Assembly: GCA_964030475.1 (NCBI GenBank)
Contig: CAXIPT010000003.1
Location: 5,610,962-5,674,961 of the forward strand
Direction: 5' to 3'
Length of the DNA: 64,000 nucleotides
Source: Tethya wilhelma
Taxonomy: Eukaryota > Porifera > Demospongiae > Tethyida > Tethyidae
Shown here: piece after piece, positions 1-16,438 of the stretch
Layout of the letters: every line of letters starts with the position of its first letter
How positions within the stretch are numbered: the first letter of the stretch is position 1
Position numbers and translations under genes: made by a program
The notes under the pieces: model-generated
Told to the model about the DNA's origin: nothing
The model's database searches: none
Seen by the model: the letters and a program-made list of their open reading frames with translations, nothing else

Positions 1-76
<76 letters not shown>
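1..76. repeat. (TG)n microsatellite at window edge
   Basis: The first 76 bases are an uninterrupted TG dinucleotide run that is probably cut by the window edge. Any open frame across it encodes only Cys-Val repeats and is not a gene. Confidence 0.97.
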
Positions 77-77
<1 letters not shown>

Positions 78-1757
78 AATTTGGTTCCATTTGTCAGAAA
101 TAAAAAGAAATCTTCAACTCCAGTTGCTAGGCAAAACAGTGCAGTTGCCTAGTGATAAGTCACAATGTCCAAACAAATTACCACAATGCTCAATTAACAC
201 CATTGTGCACTTTACTCAATAGCTAACACTTACAGTAGAACAACCAAAAGAGCTGCTACTATATCTTCATTGTTTTGAGTAAACCACTCTCTTACAACAC
301 CTCCACTGAGACAAGGGTTAATAGTTTTGACAGTCAGAGTCATTAATCAACTCTGGTGCCATGGAAACCAATAGTTTCTCAGCATCCAAGTGATTGATGT
401 GGCTGCCCAGCACTGAGGAGACAGCACTGACATCTTTATTTGCTAATTACATGACATTGTCTAAACTATTATCATTCTTCTTATTTTGTGAGTGTGCCAG
501 TGAGAGACTTTTTTGCCAGGAGCTTTTAAAGTTTCACATTCTTGCAGGCACATGCTGGAAGTTTGTGTACACAATACTACACAGGAGTAGGCACAAAGGC
601 AAGCACATAAAACAAAATATTTGGCTGGAAATAGTAGCTTAAAATTCTATACTTTACAACAGTCACGTCAGCATGCCCCTGTGGTCTCCTCACTCACTTA
701 ACTGCACGTGCAGTGAGCTTCAAAAAAAATGTGTGCACATGTCGTTTCTCTCTTGTAACAAGCAAGAAAGAGAGTGTGTGTGTGTGTGCGAGAGAGAGAA
801 AAACATGCCAGCAATTAACTCAAAAGCATACCACTGATAACATAAACTGTCATGGATACTGAAGCTGGCTGGCACTACAATGTAGCCCTCTTTGCTCCTT
901 ATACCATAGATTATGTAGACATACATCTACGCTTTTACTGGATATACAGGATAACAGCACTTGTTTATGTGTGTTGTGCAGGAAACAATATTGGTCTCAA
1001 TTGGTGCATATTTCCTTTAATTTATTCACACACGGCAGTGAAATTGTGAAAGAAAATGGGATGCACCGTTTGAGCAACCAACCAAGAAAACTGGTCAGTG
1101 TGCAACTCGTACTAACTGGCTACCCCAATAATGTTACACACATGTTGCATTTCAAAGGAGGAAGACTCATTTGGAGGAGGTTGATAAAAGGGGCTCACTC
1201 GTTTTCCACGAAAAAAAGATCTGAAATTGGTTCACTATGTAACATTACGTGTACAAATGACGTAGACATTGAAAAATCTCAAAGGATAGGATTACAATCT
1301 ATAAATGGGAAACAAATTTGTGCCCCTGTATATCATAACCTCATCACACAGAGAACAGTGCAAAGGCATTTAGAGGAAACCTTCCCAAAAATCCTTCCTG
1401 TGCAATTACATTATCAAGAAGAGCTAGCCCAGTGCATGTACAGAGTGGTACCAAAGCAAATAGTACCCATCCTCAATAAAGCCAGTGATTAGATTACCAA
1501 GGTGACACATATAGGATTATACAGCTGCAATCCCATTAGAAAGCTCAGCAAAAGACACAGCTCTTAAGTGGGCTTCTTTGTCAGTTGTTAGGGAGCTTGA
1601 AACCAAGCACTAGCTGGCTCTGGTTGCTGGGCTAGTGACCACAGCAGACACCAACAAAGGAGGGCAACCATTATCTCTGAAACTGATGAGGAATTGCACA
1701 ATGGATGCAACTCTCATTGTGCAAGCATACTCTAGAGTAAGGTCACTGGCACAATTT

Positions 1758-1795
<38 letters not shown>

Positions 1796-2217
1796 TCAAA
1801 TTGTACAGTTTTTTTCTTCATTGTTCGCATCTTCTCCGAGCATCAATGAAGTCATCAGGATAGTGTGTGTGTGTGTGTACGTAAATCTATAGTGAGAGAC
1901 TACGCGTGTGTCTTTCACTTGTCTGTGTGAATGTGCGAGTATGCATCGATCTTCCAAACTACTTGAGAGTAGGTCATCTGTTTGTCAAACTCTACATGTT
2001 GTCTCTCTGCAAACAGAGCTCTTACTAGTGGAGACTTCAAACCAGTGATGGAGAGTGGCATGACGGAGACCAAGTGGGGGTGAGGAATTCCATAGGCAAG
2101 CACAAAGAAGAGAGTTTGGTCCATAGAAGTAGATGTTTGGCAAACAGAACAACATAAGAGAAATAAAAATGGAATTAAATATTGCTATTGAGTGATGCTT
2201 TGAATGAATGTGTGTGG

Positions 2218-2261
<44 letters not shown>

Positions 2262-4227
2262 TCAGCTATTCCAGTGAAAGATGCCTGGTTACACAGTGCA
2301 TGTGACTGAGGTGATATAAGACCTACTCCCACTCAATTCACAGATTACAGATTATATCCACATTGTGAAATCACTAGCAGAGTGTCTCCATACTGCAACA
2401 GTCATGAATCAAACACAACCCTCCTCCCCTACTCACACACACACACTTGGTGAAATTCGATGCCTCAAGGTGAGTGGGACCTCATCAACACACACCAACC
2501 ACCACCTCATATACTTCTGCAGTGTCAGCTCTTTCTCCCATAGCCACACAATATCAAGAAGCTATGAGAGTTCACCATTAGAGATGAATCGTACACACAC
2601 TCTCTCATGGATGGCCGTACGTTAGTGAGTGCTCTTGAACAAACACACGACATTGGAGCACATTGAGGTGTTTTTGCGCAGGGGGTGGGCACCTCTGATC
2701 AGGTTTCAAGCCATTAGCACATTGCATATCTGGGATAGCTCAGTGTAGGTAATCCAATTAGAAACACACATACCAGGTGCACTTTGAGTCACATGAAAAG
2801 ACACAATACAAATGCTGTTTCATTTTTAAAGAAAAATTTGAAAAAAACCCAAACAACTCTTGACTTGATTGGAAATCTAATCCTCATTATCCATTAAAAA
2901 GTGTTTTTTCCTTATAAACTACAAGTCAGGAGTAAAAATTATGGCCTGGTTTCATGAATAATAGATACATAAACCAACTAACTGACAATACAAACAAGTG
3001 GTTGTTGATTCAATTATTGTACACAACTGTGTACACAATTTACTGTAGAAGGGTGTGTTAAAATGAATTCCATTATTAACTTTTTTCCCTGTACACAAAA
3101 AACACTAACTCAGGATACGCCCTAACACATACACAACAATCACATCACTGAGCTGACTAACCAATTATCCTTCATAAATAATAATTTACTAATATTTCCT
3201 ATACCTATGCAGCTGTTGGGGGAAGAAAAGACTAAGCAGTGGGATCTGTCCCAAGGTTGAAATTCCATGCCACCCAAATATAATATTATAGTCAATATGG
3301 CAAGTACACCACACTGGTCAATTGAGCACACTAATACCCTAGACAGCAATGGCAGGCACACACAGACAATTTATACACCTATATATGTACTTGATACACA
3401 CACACCACACACACACACGCAGGCAATGGACAAAAAAGGCATTCATTTGCTAATTGAAGCTCAACAAGCATGTCCAGCTGTGCAGGAAAGCCAAAAGAAA
3501 AAAAAAAAGTAATAAATGGATAGCTTATTTATCTCTTCAAAAAACTTTTAGCTGCATGTCCACGAACAAAAGGTTAGGAGGTAGTTAATTGGGTGATTAG
3601 TCAGGAACACATGTTATTCCACATCAACCAACGGACTGAGAGAGACAGCTGCCTAGGAACAAGGAGACTAACAATAGGAGCTACAAGCCAGTGTGTGTGT
3701 GTGTGTGTGTGAGTGTGTGTTACTGACATGACTCCACTCAACATGTAGAAAGCTATTGAGTGGAAGTGTAGTGAACATATAACAAACCCACAAACGAATA
3801 AAGGATTGAATTAGATAAAAGGCAAAATGGAATGAACTAACTTCACAGGGCCACTGCTACATATACATGTGTACAATGTATCAATTCAATACCATAAAAT
3901 GCTTGTTAGCATACACAGTAGACACAGAAATGGGGGGTGATAAATAAACACACACTCGAGCAATGAATGTACGACCATTGACGAAAAATGTACACACGTG
4001 CACTTCCAGTGTTCAGAGTGACTCGAGTCATGCATGGAATTCAGCATATTATAATGAGATAATAATTTATGAAGTCAGTACATAACACATGCAAGGAAAC
4101 AATCAGTACTCTTACACACGTACACTTATACAAGATTACATTACAGGAATGATGTAACCGTTCCATCAACGACTTTCACACGACATCACCACCAATAAGG
4201 AATCGTCGAGGATGGTGTTACAGCCAA
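77..4227. other. Intergenic DNA with many TG/CA tracts, no supported gene
   Basis: I see no convincing gene here. Short TG or GT-GA tracts occur near 770-800, 1758-1795, 1863-1878, 2209-2259 and 3690-3718. One long open stretch (about 982-1492, plus strand) follows a sequence resembling a 3' splice site and could be a terminal exon, but it has no recognisable motif and no upstream partner exon. Confidence 0.5.
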
Positions 4228-5565
4228 TTATGGGTCTCTCTGGCCAACAGCTGTGACCGAGAACCATCCCCCTGAGCCAGAATACGGGGGTAGAGAGATC
4301 ACATAATCAGGTTAGCTTACCACCATTCGTCCCACTCCATGAATAATTGATGAGTTAGCCAACATGGGAATGGGTCGCAGGAAGCATGTGTACAGATGTC
4401 GGTTGAATTAGCAGGTACATTAAGAGCTATTGAGCCACAGCTGGTGATGTTATGTAAGCCACAAAATAGAGGCTTCCATCCGAGAAATTACTTACCAAAG
4501 CCAGTACATGTGGACTGCTCATCCTTCAGCCTCAGTTGAGTTCAGGGAATTAAAGCATCAACTACCTCAGAGTGGACAATATGAAAGGAAGGAAACAAGA
4601 CATCCCACCAGTGAGAAGATGGCACTACATGGTGTTCACTTCACATCCCAGACACTGTCACACACAGCCCACAGTGACAATACACGGTGCAAATGTTTGG
4701 TGGCTGCTTTGTTTCACTTCTTGTTGAGAGTGGGTGCTGGAGACACTGGCTTCGAGGCTAGGAGGGGTCCGTTGCCATAGTAACCAAAGGTAACAGACAT
4801 CATGTACATAATTGGCAGCTGGTAATTAGTACATGGTGGGTACACTGCGGCTGTGTTGCCATGACATACCTTAATGTTTATTAGCCACTGATAATCAGTT
4901 TACAGAGTTGAATTTAGTTGTAATTTGAAAATTAGACTGTACAATTAGCAGGACATGAATATTGCACAAACCTCAACAACAGGCACACTAATAGCCATAG
5001 CAATGATACAAACAAAGCTAGAGTCAGCTAGAGTCCGGGTCATACACAATAACACAGCATGTGGTAGTGCATGGGAAGATAAGGATCTCCCACAAAATCT
5101 GCCGCCAAATCAAAACTAAACCAGACACTTGAAGTCAACAAGAGCATCTAATGTGATTAGTGGGAAGCATGATATTTTGACTTGAGTTGGTTGAGGTGGC
5201 ATATGTTTGCGCCCAGGGGAGGGTGTCACAAACAAGATACTCACTGTTGACGGTGGTGGGTCAATCAAAGCCACTCAAGAGATTATTAGCACAAGTAAGA
5301 AGCCTACTGCTGAGTTGTTAACCAACTATGGAGTATGAATAGCGCCTACTGCTGCACTGAGAATAGATGTTGTGATTCTAGTGTACTTACTGTGTGTGGT
5401 CAAGGGAGGGGGGTATTCATACTGTGTATGTATGTAAAGCATACAAAAAGTTTACCTTCAAAATCGTAGATCATGACTCCAGTATTATGATCCGGTTCAT
5501 CCCATTCATCAGATACTACTAGATACAGTGTGTGTGTGTGTGTGTCCATCAATAAGACATATGAA

Positions 5566-5613
<48 letters not shown>

Positions 5614-7099
5614 TCAACGCACCACGTGATGGTTGTGAAATATTTGCAGATGCTATAGATACGTCCTCCTCTTCATCACCATTATTGCCATAATCCATTT
5701 GAATAGGAGAGTCACCATTCTAGGGGGTCACAGGAAACATGCATGTACAGTGCAGGCAACAACTCATCACAAAGCATACATGAATATAGCACATAAAACT
5801 GCACTATCTCAACAATAATCTTGGCACTAGATGTGTTAGGATGGTATTGTCATGAAGAGTGGGACTGGTGAGGGTACAACTGTCTCTTACCTTAGAGTGG
5901 CTGTCGTTGCTGATAGTGTCCTTTTCTTTTTCCTTGCCTTTCTTTTTGTCTTTCTTCTTGATCTTAGGAGATGCTTTGGCTGGAGGGGTACATGAACAGG
6001 GGGTCGGTATAAGGGGGTAAATGAACAAGGGGTCAATATGAGGCGGTACATAGAGAGTCAGCGTAAGGATTGGTGTGAGGGGTACATAAACAGTGGGGTG
6101 AGTGTGAGGGGTATGGTCCAGGGTGTGTGCATGTGAGGGGTGTGCACGTGAGGGCGTGGGTTGGTATGGAGATACAAAGTGTGTGGAGGAAGATGAAATT
6201 TTTATTATTTGCACGGGTAGGCACGAACATGCACATTCACTTGCACGATTAAGCACCAACACGAACCTGTTACACGGCTGAGAGCACACCTATGTACGTG
6301 GGCTAGATGAGGAGAGACATACTCATGCTCGCTAGAAAGATTTCAGGTCACAGAGAATGCAGCCAATAAAAAGCAATGCATGGACCAAAGACCCTCTAAT
6401 TAAATCAGCTTAATTAGTGCTCTAACAAATTAGAACTATGGGCAACTAAACCAAATTTGAAAACACAAAAGGACACAGTAAAAGTAGCTACATGTACAAT
6501 AGCTTCAAACACCAACAATCTACAGCATAGCACAGAAGAGAGAGCAAGAGAGAAAGAGCACACGTCTCCCTTGGTTACCAGACAGCTAGCTACAAGAGAT
6601 CATCACGTACTGTAACAAGCAACTCACATCAATAAACCTTTTTTTTTTAACCAGACATGAATTATTTCTTTGAACAGTCTCGCTCTCAAGTCCAAAGGAA
6701 TGGGACACAATGCCATATGAGAATCGACATGCGAACCTACACACAGACATGCTAATAGGCCAAGAGACGTCTCGGTTTCAAATAGCAGACATTCTAATAA
6801 CTATTATTACACGGATGCCCGCACACAAGAGCGAGGAGGACCTCACTGTTTGGTGTTCAGAGATGTTTTGCACAGCTGTGAACCCTGACTATTCACCGTG
6901 TGTGTGGGTATGTGGGCCTCTCATAATTATTTTATAATTGCTTGGGGGCAGCAATGCAACAGTTCAGTGTTCACTGCCAGGTGTGGTACATGTTACTATG
7001 GTGACGATGGTGAAAAATGGGCTAACCTTTCGAAGCTGACTTTGCAGCCTTCCCTGAGTGCTCAGTGGCCAGCTGATCCATCACTTCAGTCAGCCATCC
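4228..7099 (-). CDS. Unknown spliced gene, lysine-rich and acidic C-terminal part (3' portion)
   Basis: I do not recognise this protein. Four minus-strand exons have consistent phases and GT-AG borders: 7099-7027, 5979-5891, 5719-5623 and 5518-5456. A likely last exon at 4271-4228 follows a strong pyrimidine tract and ends in TAA. In order the peptide has an amphipathic stretch starting GWLTEVMDQLATEHSGK, a very basic run (KIKKKDKKKGKEKEK), an acidic Ser/Asn-rich stretch with GDEEEDVS, then SDEWDEPDHNTG and a short tail ending GQRDP. It looks like a disordered charged C-terminus, cytosolic or nuclear. The 5' end is not visible: upstream lies the isolated N at 7204, so earlier exons may be lost at an assembly join. 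The first three exon junctions are well supported; the last exon is less certain. Confidence 0.6.
5569..5610. repeat. (AG)n microsatellite
   Basis: This is a pure GA/AG run of about 40 bases. It lies in the intron between the exons at 5719-5623 and 5518-5456 of the unknown minus-strand gene, just beyond the donor site of the first of these. Confidence 0.95.
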
Positions 7100-7204
7100 C
7101 TGCAAGACAAGAGAGAGGTTGAGAGATTTGACTTCAGTAACAGAGAATCTCTTCACTATGTTCTACACACTACGTACTTAACAAGCAAACCTTCAACTTT
7201 TAGN

Positions 7205-7398
7205 CACAAGAACCAGCCACAACAGAACAGACTACAGACACTGAAGGAGCTCATCATCCCACAATAGAACAGACCACTGAAGGAGAGACAACTGAACAGA
7301 CCACTCGAGGAGAAAATGAAAAGGTTATCAATGACTCATCTGTAACTCAGACTGCTGTCACAGAAGACAATACCACCCCCAACACAGCTGGTGAATAA
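7205..7398 (+). CDS. 3' terminal exon fragment of a Thr/Glu-rich protein
   Basis: After the isolated N at 7204 one plus-strand frame is open to TAA at 7396-7398. It encodes about 63 residues rich in Thr, Glu and Gln, with recurring EQTT units (for example TTEQTTDTEG and TTEGETTEQTTRGE). The composition resembles a mucin-like stalk or a disordered tail. No transmembrane segment or catalytic motif is visible. The sequence upstream of the N does not continue this frame, so the rest of the gene is missing or lies elsewhere. An AATAAA overlaps the stop codon region. The function is unknown, and the fragment could belong to a cell-surface protein. Confidence 0.5.
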
Positions 7399-7646
7399 AG
7401 TTACTATAGGCACTAGAATACTATTAGTTATGTTGTACTTGTGTCACATAGCAACTATGTGTAATGTAGATTAGTTCCTTGTCTTGTCATTATTTTTAAA
7501 TGCTGAAACAAGTTTGGTATGTAATTAGCACAGAAACTTTAATTAAAATTGACTACCACAGTCACTTCTGCATGGTTACCAAGTTTAGAGTACTGAATGA
7601 TTGTGTGAATGATCGAGTGAATGTGTGAAATAAGAGAACCTCGGTC

Positions 7647-8114
7647 ATGGCTGACTGGAAACCATGGCTGGAAGCTGCTGATGAGCAAGCTGCATTGAGT
7701 GCATCCCAAGGAGGTCATCCTGTAGGCTCAGTCCTGGTGAATGCCAAAGGAGAAATTGTCTCACGTGGATTCAGTGAAATCTCTCAAACAGAAGACCCAA
7801 CAGCTCATGCTGAAGTGGTTTGTCTCAGAAATGCTGGTCATCGTCAAGACTGGGGCTCTTGCACTCTTGTTACTACACTGTCTCCTTGCATAATGTGTGG
7901 TGGTACCATTTCCTTCTTCAGGATTGGCCGTGTTATTGTTGGAGAGACCACCAACTTTTGTGACAAAGGATCCTTGGAGTTATTGAAAGCTAGAGGAATA
8001 GAAATTGTGTTTGCTGAGGAATGCAAGAGTTCTGAGTTGCTTGGAAAATTTCTAAAGGAAAACCCAGATGTTTGGAGCAGGATTGATAAGTCTTTGCCAG
8101 CAGATTCTTGCTGA
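7647..8114 (+). CDS. FCY1: Cytosine deaminase, FCY1 type
   Basis: The protein has 155 residues in one exon, starting at ATG. It belongs to the zinc-dependent cytidine/deoxycytidylate deaminase superfamily and looks most like the short cytosine deaminases of yeast (FCY1, about 158 residues) and bacteria, which convert cytosine to uracil plus ammonia for pyrimidine salvage. The zinc site is complete: H54-A-E56 (zinc ligand and catalytic proton shuttle) and P80-C81-x-x-C84. The family pattern TTLSPC-x-MC and the following VVGE-type strand (IVGETTNF) are present. There is no signal peptide, so it is cytosolic. Vertebrates lack this enzyme and use cytidine deaminases of another subfamily. The absence of introns amid spliced genes is compatible with horizontal acquisition. 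The fragment that carries it is bounded by N at 7204 and 8543, but it also carries animal-like P450 exon sequence. Confidence 0.88.
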   Translation: MADWKPWLEAADEQAALSASQGGHPVGSVLVNAKGEIVSRGFSEISQTEDPTAHAEVVCLRNAGHRQDWGSCTLVTTLSPCIMCGGTISFFRIGRVIVGETTNFCDKGSLELLKARGIEIVFAEECKSSELLGKFLKENPDVWSRIDKSLPADSC

Positions 8115-8245
8115 ATTTTAAGGAAGATCAGATACAAATAGCAAAATTAAGACGTAGTGCTAGCTACTATTGATTTAATTTTAGATTAATAGTCAACAGT
8201 AGTTCTAATAAGTGGTTCAGTTTTGTGATGTCAATTATAGTACCT

Positions 8246-8824
8246 TTACTTTGCATCACTAAATGTTAGGTCAAACTGTCGCTCTGGACATAGCAGGAAA
8301 TTGTGTTGATAGCCCATGGGCTTTGCATCTAGATAATCCAGCCTCTGAAATACTTCATGCCTGCCCCAGTATAGGTACGTGGTACCCAGCATGTCTTGTT
8401 GAAGTCTGCGTTGATTTTCACCAGCTGTAGGAAAGAGTCTGTGAGTGGGATATATGAATAGTGGATGAATGATTATGTCCTGATAATTAATAGTCACAAA
8501 TTAAGGGAAATGGGGAAAATAAAGGTTACAATGGGATATGCANTCTGGAGAACCAGGAAACATCTTCTCTCTAAAAATTACACCAAATTTGTCGTATCTT
8601 TGCTTCAATACTTTGCTCATTTTGTAGGCATTTTCTCCCTTGACATAGTCTAATGCAGTCCCAAGAACTGGTAGCCCTTTCTCTCTTGGAATCTCCTCAT
8701 ATGACTTTAGTCCACCTGAGGGTGTGTGCCTCCTCTCCATTGGCAACACATGTGTACAGCTGGAATACCATTGTATTATGGCCCTAGTAGATGGGCTGTA
8801 TAGATATCTAACTTTAGCATGCAT
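8246..8824 (-). pseudogene. Broken cytochrome P450 copy
   Basis: This is a partial paralog of the intact P450 next to it. The 5' exon (about 8824-8544) encodes the proline-rich N-terminal region (IPREKGLPVLGTALDY) through EKMFPGSP, and breaks at the N at 8543. Beyond a 3' splice site near 8442 an exon begins with RLFPTAGENQRR, matching exon 5 of the intact gene. It then runs without an intron into the C-terminal PERQFDLTF and a stop. The middle exons (I-helix, ExxR) could be hidden at the N. The heme-binding exon with the Cys ligand is, however, missing within continuous sequence, between the exon-5-like and exon-7-like parts. As assembled it cannot encode a functional P450. Misassembly remains possible. 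Confidence 0.75.
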
Positions 8825-9273
8825 CTTGATGTTTGAATAATACTAATTCTTGTGAACTATAATTTGTTACTTCTTGTACTGCTTTAGTGATATCCAAAGT
8901 TATTGCTTCCAACTGTGTGAATATAAATGTACTTATATATGCTCAGCAGAATATGTTTAGTATGTTTGGTTCTAAATATATTCCATTTTTGGTTAATTTA
9001 ATAGATACAGGTGAAAACACAACTATTCTACACTTTGTACACAGGTATAAATAAACTTGAGTTGAACCTTAAACCTTAGTTAATTCACCATGCATACAAT
9101 CATTTCCTTCTTCCTGTAGTATAGTAAGGATGTAAAACACTGATGCAAGTTTTCACTTATAATGACTGCTTCCTGTCAAGTCACTTTAGTAATGCAATCC
9201 TATAAATAGTACTATATGTCATTTCTATGTAATAAAATTAATGTAAAAAAGATATTAAAATTATACAGCTTTT
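8825..9273. other. Spacer between P450 copies
   Basis: This is AT-rich sequence between the broken and the intact P450 genes. I see no exon, repeat or RNA gene in it. Confidence 0.5.
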
Positions 9274-11310
9274 TTAGATGTCTCTAAATGTCAGATTAAG
9301 CTGCCGTTCTGGGAGTACAAGAAACTTCCAGATATAGCCCATGGGCTCTTGCTCAGGAAAACCTATTCTGAATTGGTTCATCATACGAGCAATTGCAATG
9401 GTCATTTCCAGTTCAGCAAGACGACGACCTATGCAGAATAATTATGTAAAATATTATAATATTATATACTAATGCTGGTGGTACCGAAACAAAATGCATA
9501 TAATAATATACATAGCTATTTAATGTGCATATTATGGTCACTCACCAACACACATGCGTGATCCAAAACCAAATGGCAAGGTTGAAAACATATTTGGTAG
9601 TGTGTCCCTGTTCTCTTTGCTCCATCTCTCTGGTATGAAACAATCTGGGTCATGAAAGAACTCAGGCATTCGACCAGTTACAATTGAAGGCATGGTCACT
9701 TCACTCTGTACACATAACAATAATAACAGTATTGGTCATGGACTTTATATCTAGAGCCTGTGTATGGCAGGCTTACCCCAGCAGGTACATTGTATCCAGA
9801 CAAAATGACATCCTTTTGTAACTGACGCTGGTTAAATCCAGTGAGAGGATAGAGTCTATTATAGAGAGAATGTCAAACAATAGAATAAATATCATTGTGG
9901 GAATTAAGTTACCTTGTCGTTTCTTTGATGCAACTCCTGAGGTAGCTCATCTGATTGATGTGTGCTGGAGTGACGATCTTCTCAGAGCCCACCACTTGTT
10001 GTACTTCACTCCTCAGTTTCTCCTGTGCTTCAGGATTGGTGGCAAGACAGTATAGTGTCCAAGCCAGAGTGTAAGAGGTCTGTGGTAGATGAAGGTATGC
10101 ACTTGAAATAAGAATTTTAAAGACTAGCTTGTACATGTCTTACAGTTTCCACTCCAGCTGTCAGTAAATCGATTATATTCGTAGTAATTCCTCTGATGTC
10201 CATTTTCCCAGAGTACAAGAGATATGTTAAGAAGTCCACCTTTGCAGGTGCCTCTTCATCATTGTTGCTTTGTGAGATTTGTTTCTGCTCCTTTTCTGTT
10301 TGGCTTAGCTTCTCTTCAATGAACTTCATGGCCAGGTCTTTGACTCTTCTTTGAGAGTTCACTACATCCTTCCACTTCTTAGTTCGGTAGATCTTGTACA
10401 GAGGCAGAGAAAGGAGAAGTTCACTTGATATACTAAAAAACTTCACAGTTTCATCAATAAACTCCTTGCAGTCATGAGGTATGCCACCAGTTGTTTGTAG
10501 AGCTCCAAGCCTCTTGCCAAACATGAAGAAAGCAACAGCTTATAAAGTAAAAGACAAAGTGTACATGAATTTATGGAACACATTGCTAAATAGTAAGACT
10601 TAGTGCTTACATTCAAATGACCATTTGAACAAGAGGCTGGGTACATCAGCTATCACACTGGAGTTGGGATCTCTGAGATGATACACATTCTTGACAAGGT
10701 CGTCAGTGATAAAGTTCAGCTCCTCGTGGTATTCTGCAACTTTCCTTGGGACCATCATAAACTTTGACATAGGCATCCTCTGACTGTGCCATGCCTTTCC
10801 TTGTCTGTAGAACAACCAAAGAAACAATAAATGCATGACAAAAATTAATAGTAACTATGCATTCAAACTTGAAGTTTGTTTGGCTTACAGTTGTAGAATT
10901 CCTGGGTCAAGGTCAGCTTCTTTTCTCATTTGGAGAAACACATCTCCTCCCTCTGGTCTGAATGGCCATTCTCCATCAGCTCTGAACACTGCCTCGATAT
11001 CTTTTGGGTCGGATATGACAACCTGCTCTGGAAATCCTGGAAACATCTTCTCCTTGTAGATGTTGCCATATTTGTCAAACCTCTGTTTCATCACTTTTGT
11101 AATGTTGTTCTTGTTCTCTCCTCCATAGTCCAGAACAGTTCCAATTAGTGGGTATCCCTTGGGACCTGGGATGGCTGAATATGGTTTGGTCTTTTCATTT
11201 GAGTCCAGTCCAGCAGATGCAGGCTGTAGGCTAGCTGTACTCAGCCTGCTGCAGAAGCATTGATTCCTCTGGATTCCTAGGGTCCATAAAATGGTTTTTC
11301 TGAACATCAT
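9274..11310 (-). CDS. Mitochondrial-type cytochrome P450 (CYP11/24/27-like)
   Basis: The seven exons are 11310-10889, 10804-10611, 10538-10144, 10079-9913, 9855-9777, 9705-9546 and 9428-9274. They sum to 1572 nt, or 523 residues. The N-terminus (MMFRKTILWTLG, then Arg/Ser-rich) looks like a mitochondrial targeting peptide rather than an ER anchor. The hallmarks are in order: the IPGPKGYPLIGT hinge, the I-helix AGVETTSYT near residues 333-341, the K-helix ETTR near 390, and the heme loop PFGFGSRMCVG with ligand Cys471. The C-terminal PERQLNLTF is typical of the mitochondrial clan. Such enzymes hydroxylate sterols or other lipids, with electrons from adrenodoxin and its reductase in the matrix. 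The substrate cannot be inferred. The most upstream codon of the open frame is TTG; I chose the first ATG. A truncated paralog lies immediately downstream. Confidence 0.9.
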
Positions 11311-11632
11311 GAACGAATATCTAAGTTGCAAAACCTTCCATACAATTCAATATAAAGACTAGGTAAAGGTACTGACGTTGGGAGATGTGATGCAAATATT
11401 GACAACGTGGCAGTGTTTCAGCCCCACCCACCTATATACATCCTTAGTAATTAAACCTGACCTTCACTTTAATGATGCAACTTTATCAAACGTTTATTAC
11501 TCTAGATCTCAGACACCCACCCACACTTCAGTGCCCACACTTCTCAGAAGGATCAAAACAAACAAAAAAAAATTTATTCTAATGTGACTGCATCAACAAT
11601 AATAATAATACCAAGAGTGTATAAATTATGCT
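11311..11632. other. Spacer between P450 5' end and KIFAP3 3' end
   Basis: These 322 bases should hold the promoter of the P450 and the 3' UTR of KIFAP3. No distinct motif or repeat was recognised. Confidence 0.5.
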
Positions 11633-16388
<4,756 letters not shown>

Positions 16389-16438
16389 ACTCTCAACTAG
16401 ATCCAAATGAAGCGCACCAACAATCAACAAACGTAACC
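16389..16438. promoter_or_regulatory. Short divergent intergenic region (KIFAP3 / WD40 gene)
   Basis: Only 50 bp separate the start codons of KIFAP3 (minus) and the WD40 gene (plus). Their 5' UTRs and any shared promoter must therefore overlap this gap and the first exons. A bidirectional promoter is the simplest reading. No TATA box is obvious. Confidence 0.6.

Noticed and set aside
4..222. Open frame across the TG repeat
   Set aside because: It is almost entirely Cys-Val from the microsatellite and has no ATG start. The same applies to frames over TG tracts near 2230, 24560, 39770, 48820 and 54800.
971..1492. 173-codon plus-strand open frame
   Set aside because: It begins at GTG, contains no recognisable motif and has no partner exon. 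A 3' splice site-like sequence precedes it, so it is mentioned in the intergenic entry but not called.
5804..6289. 161-codon minus-strand open frame
   Set aside because: Only its C-terminal part (5891-5979) behaves as an exon. The rest is His/Pro/Thr-rich read-through of repeated intronic GTGAG-type sequence.
7844..8137. Minus-strand open frame opposite the deaminase
   Set aside because: It is antisense to the conserved zinc-site region of the plus-strand enzyme and has no features of its own.
7205..8542. Deaminase fragment as bacterial contamination
   Set aside because: The same N-bounded fragment carries exon-like P450 sequence with a splice acceptor, related to the adjacent animal gene. 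Contamination is therefore unlikely, though not excluded.
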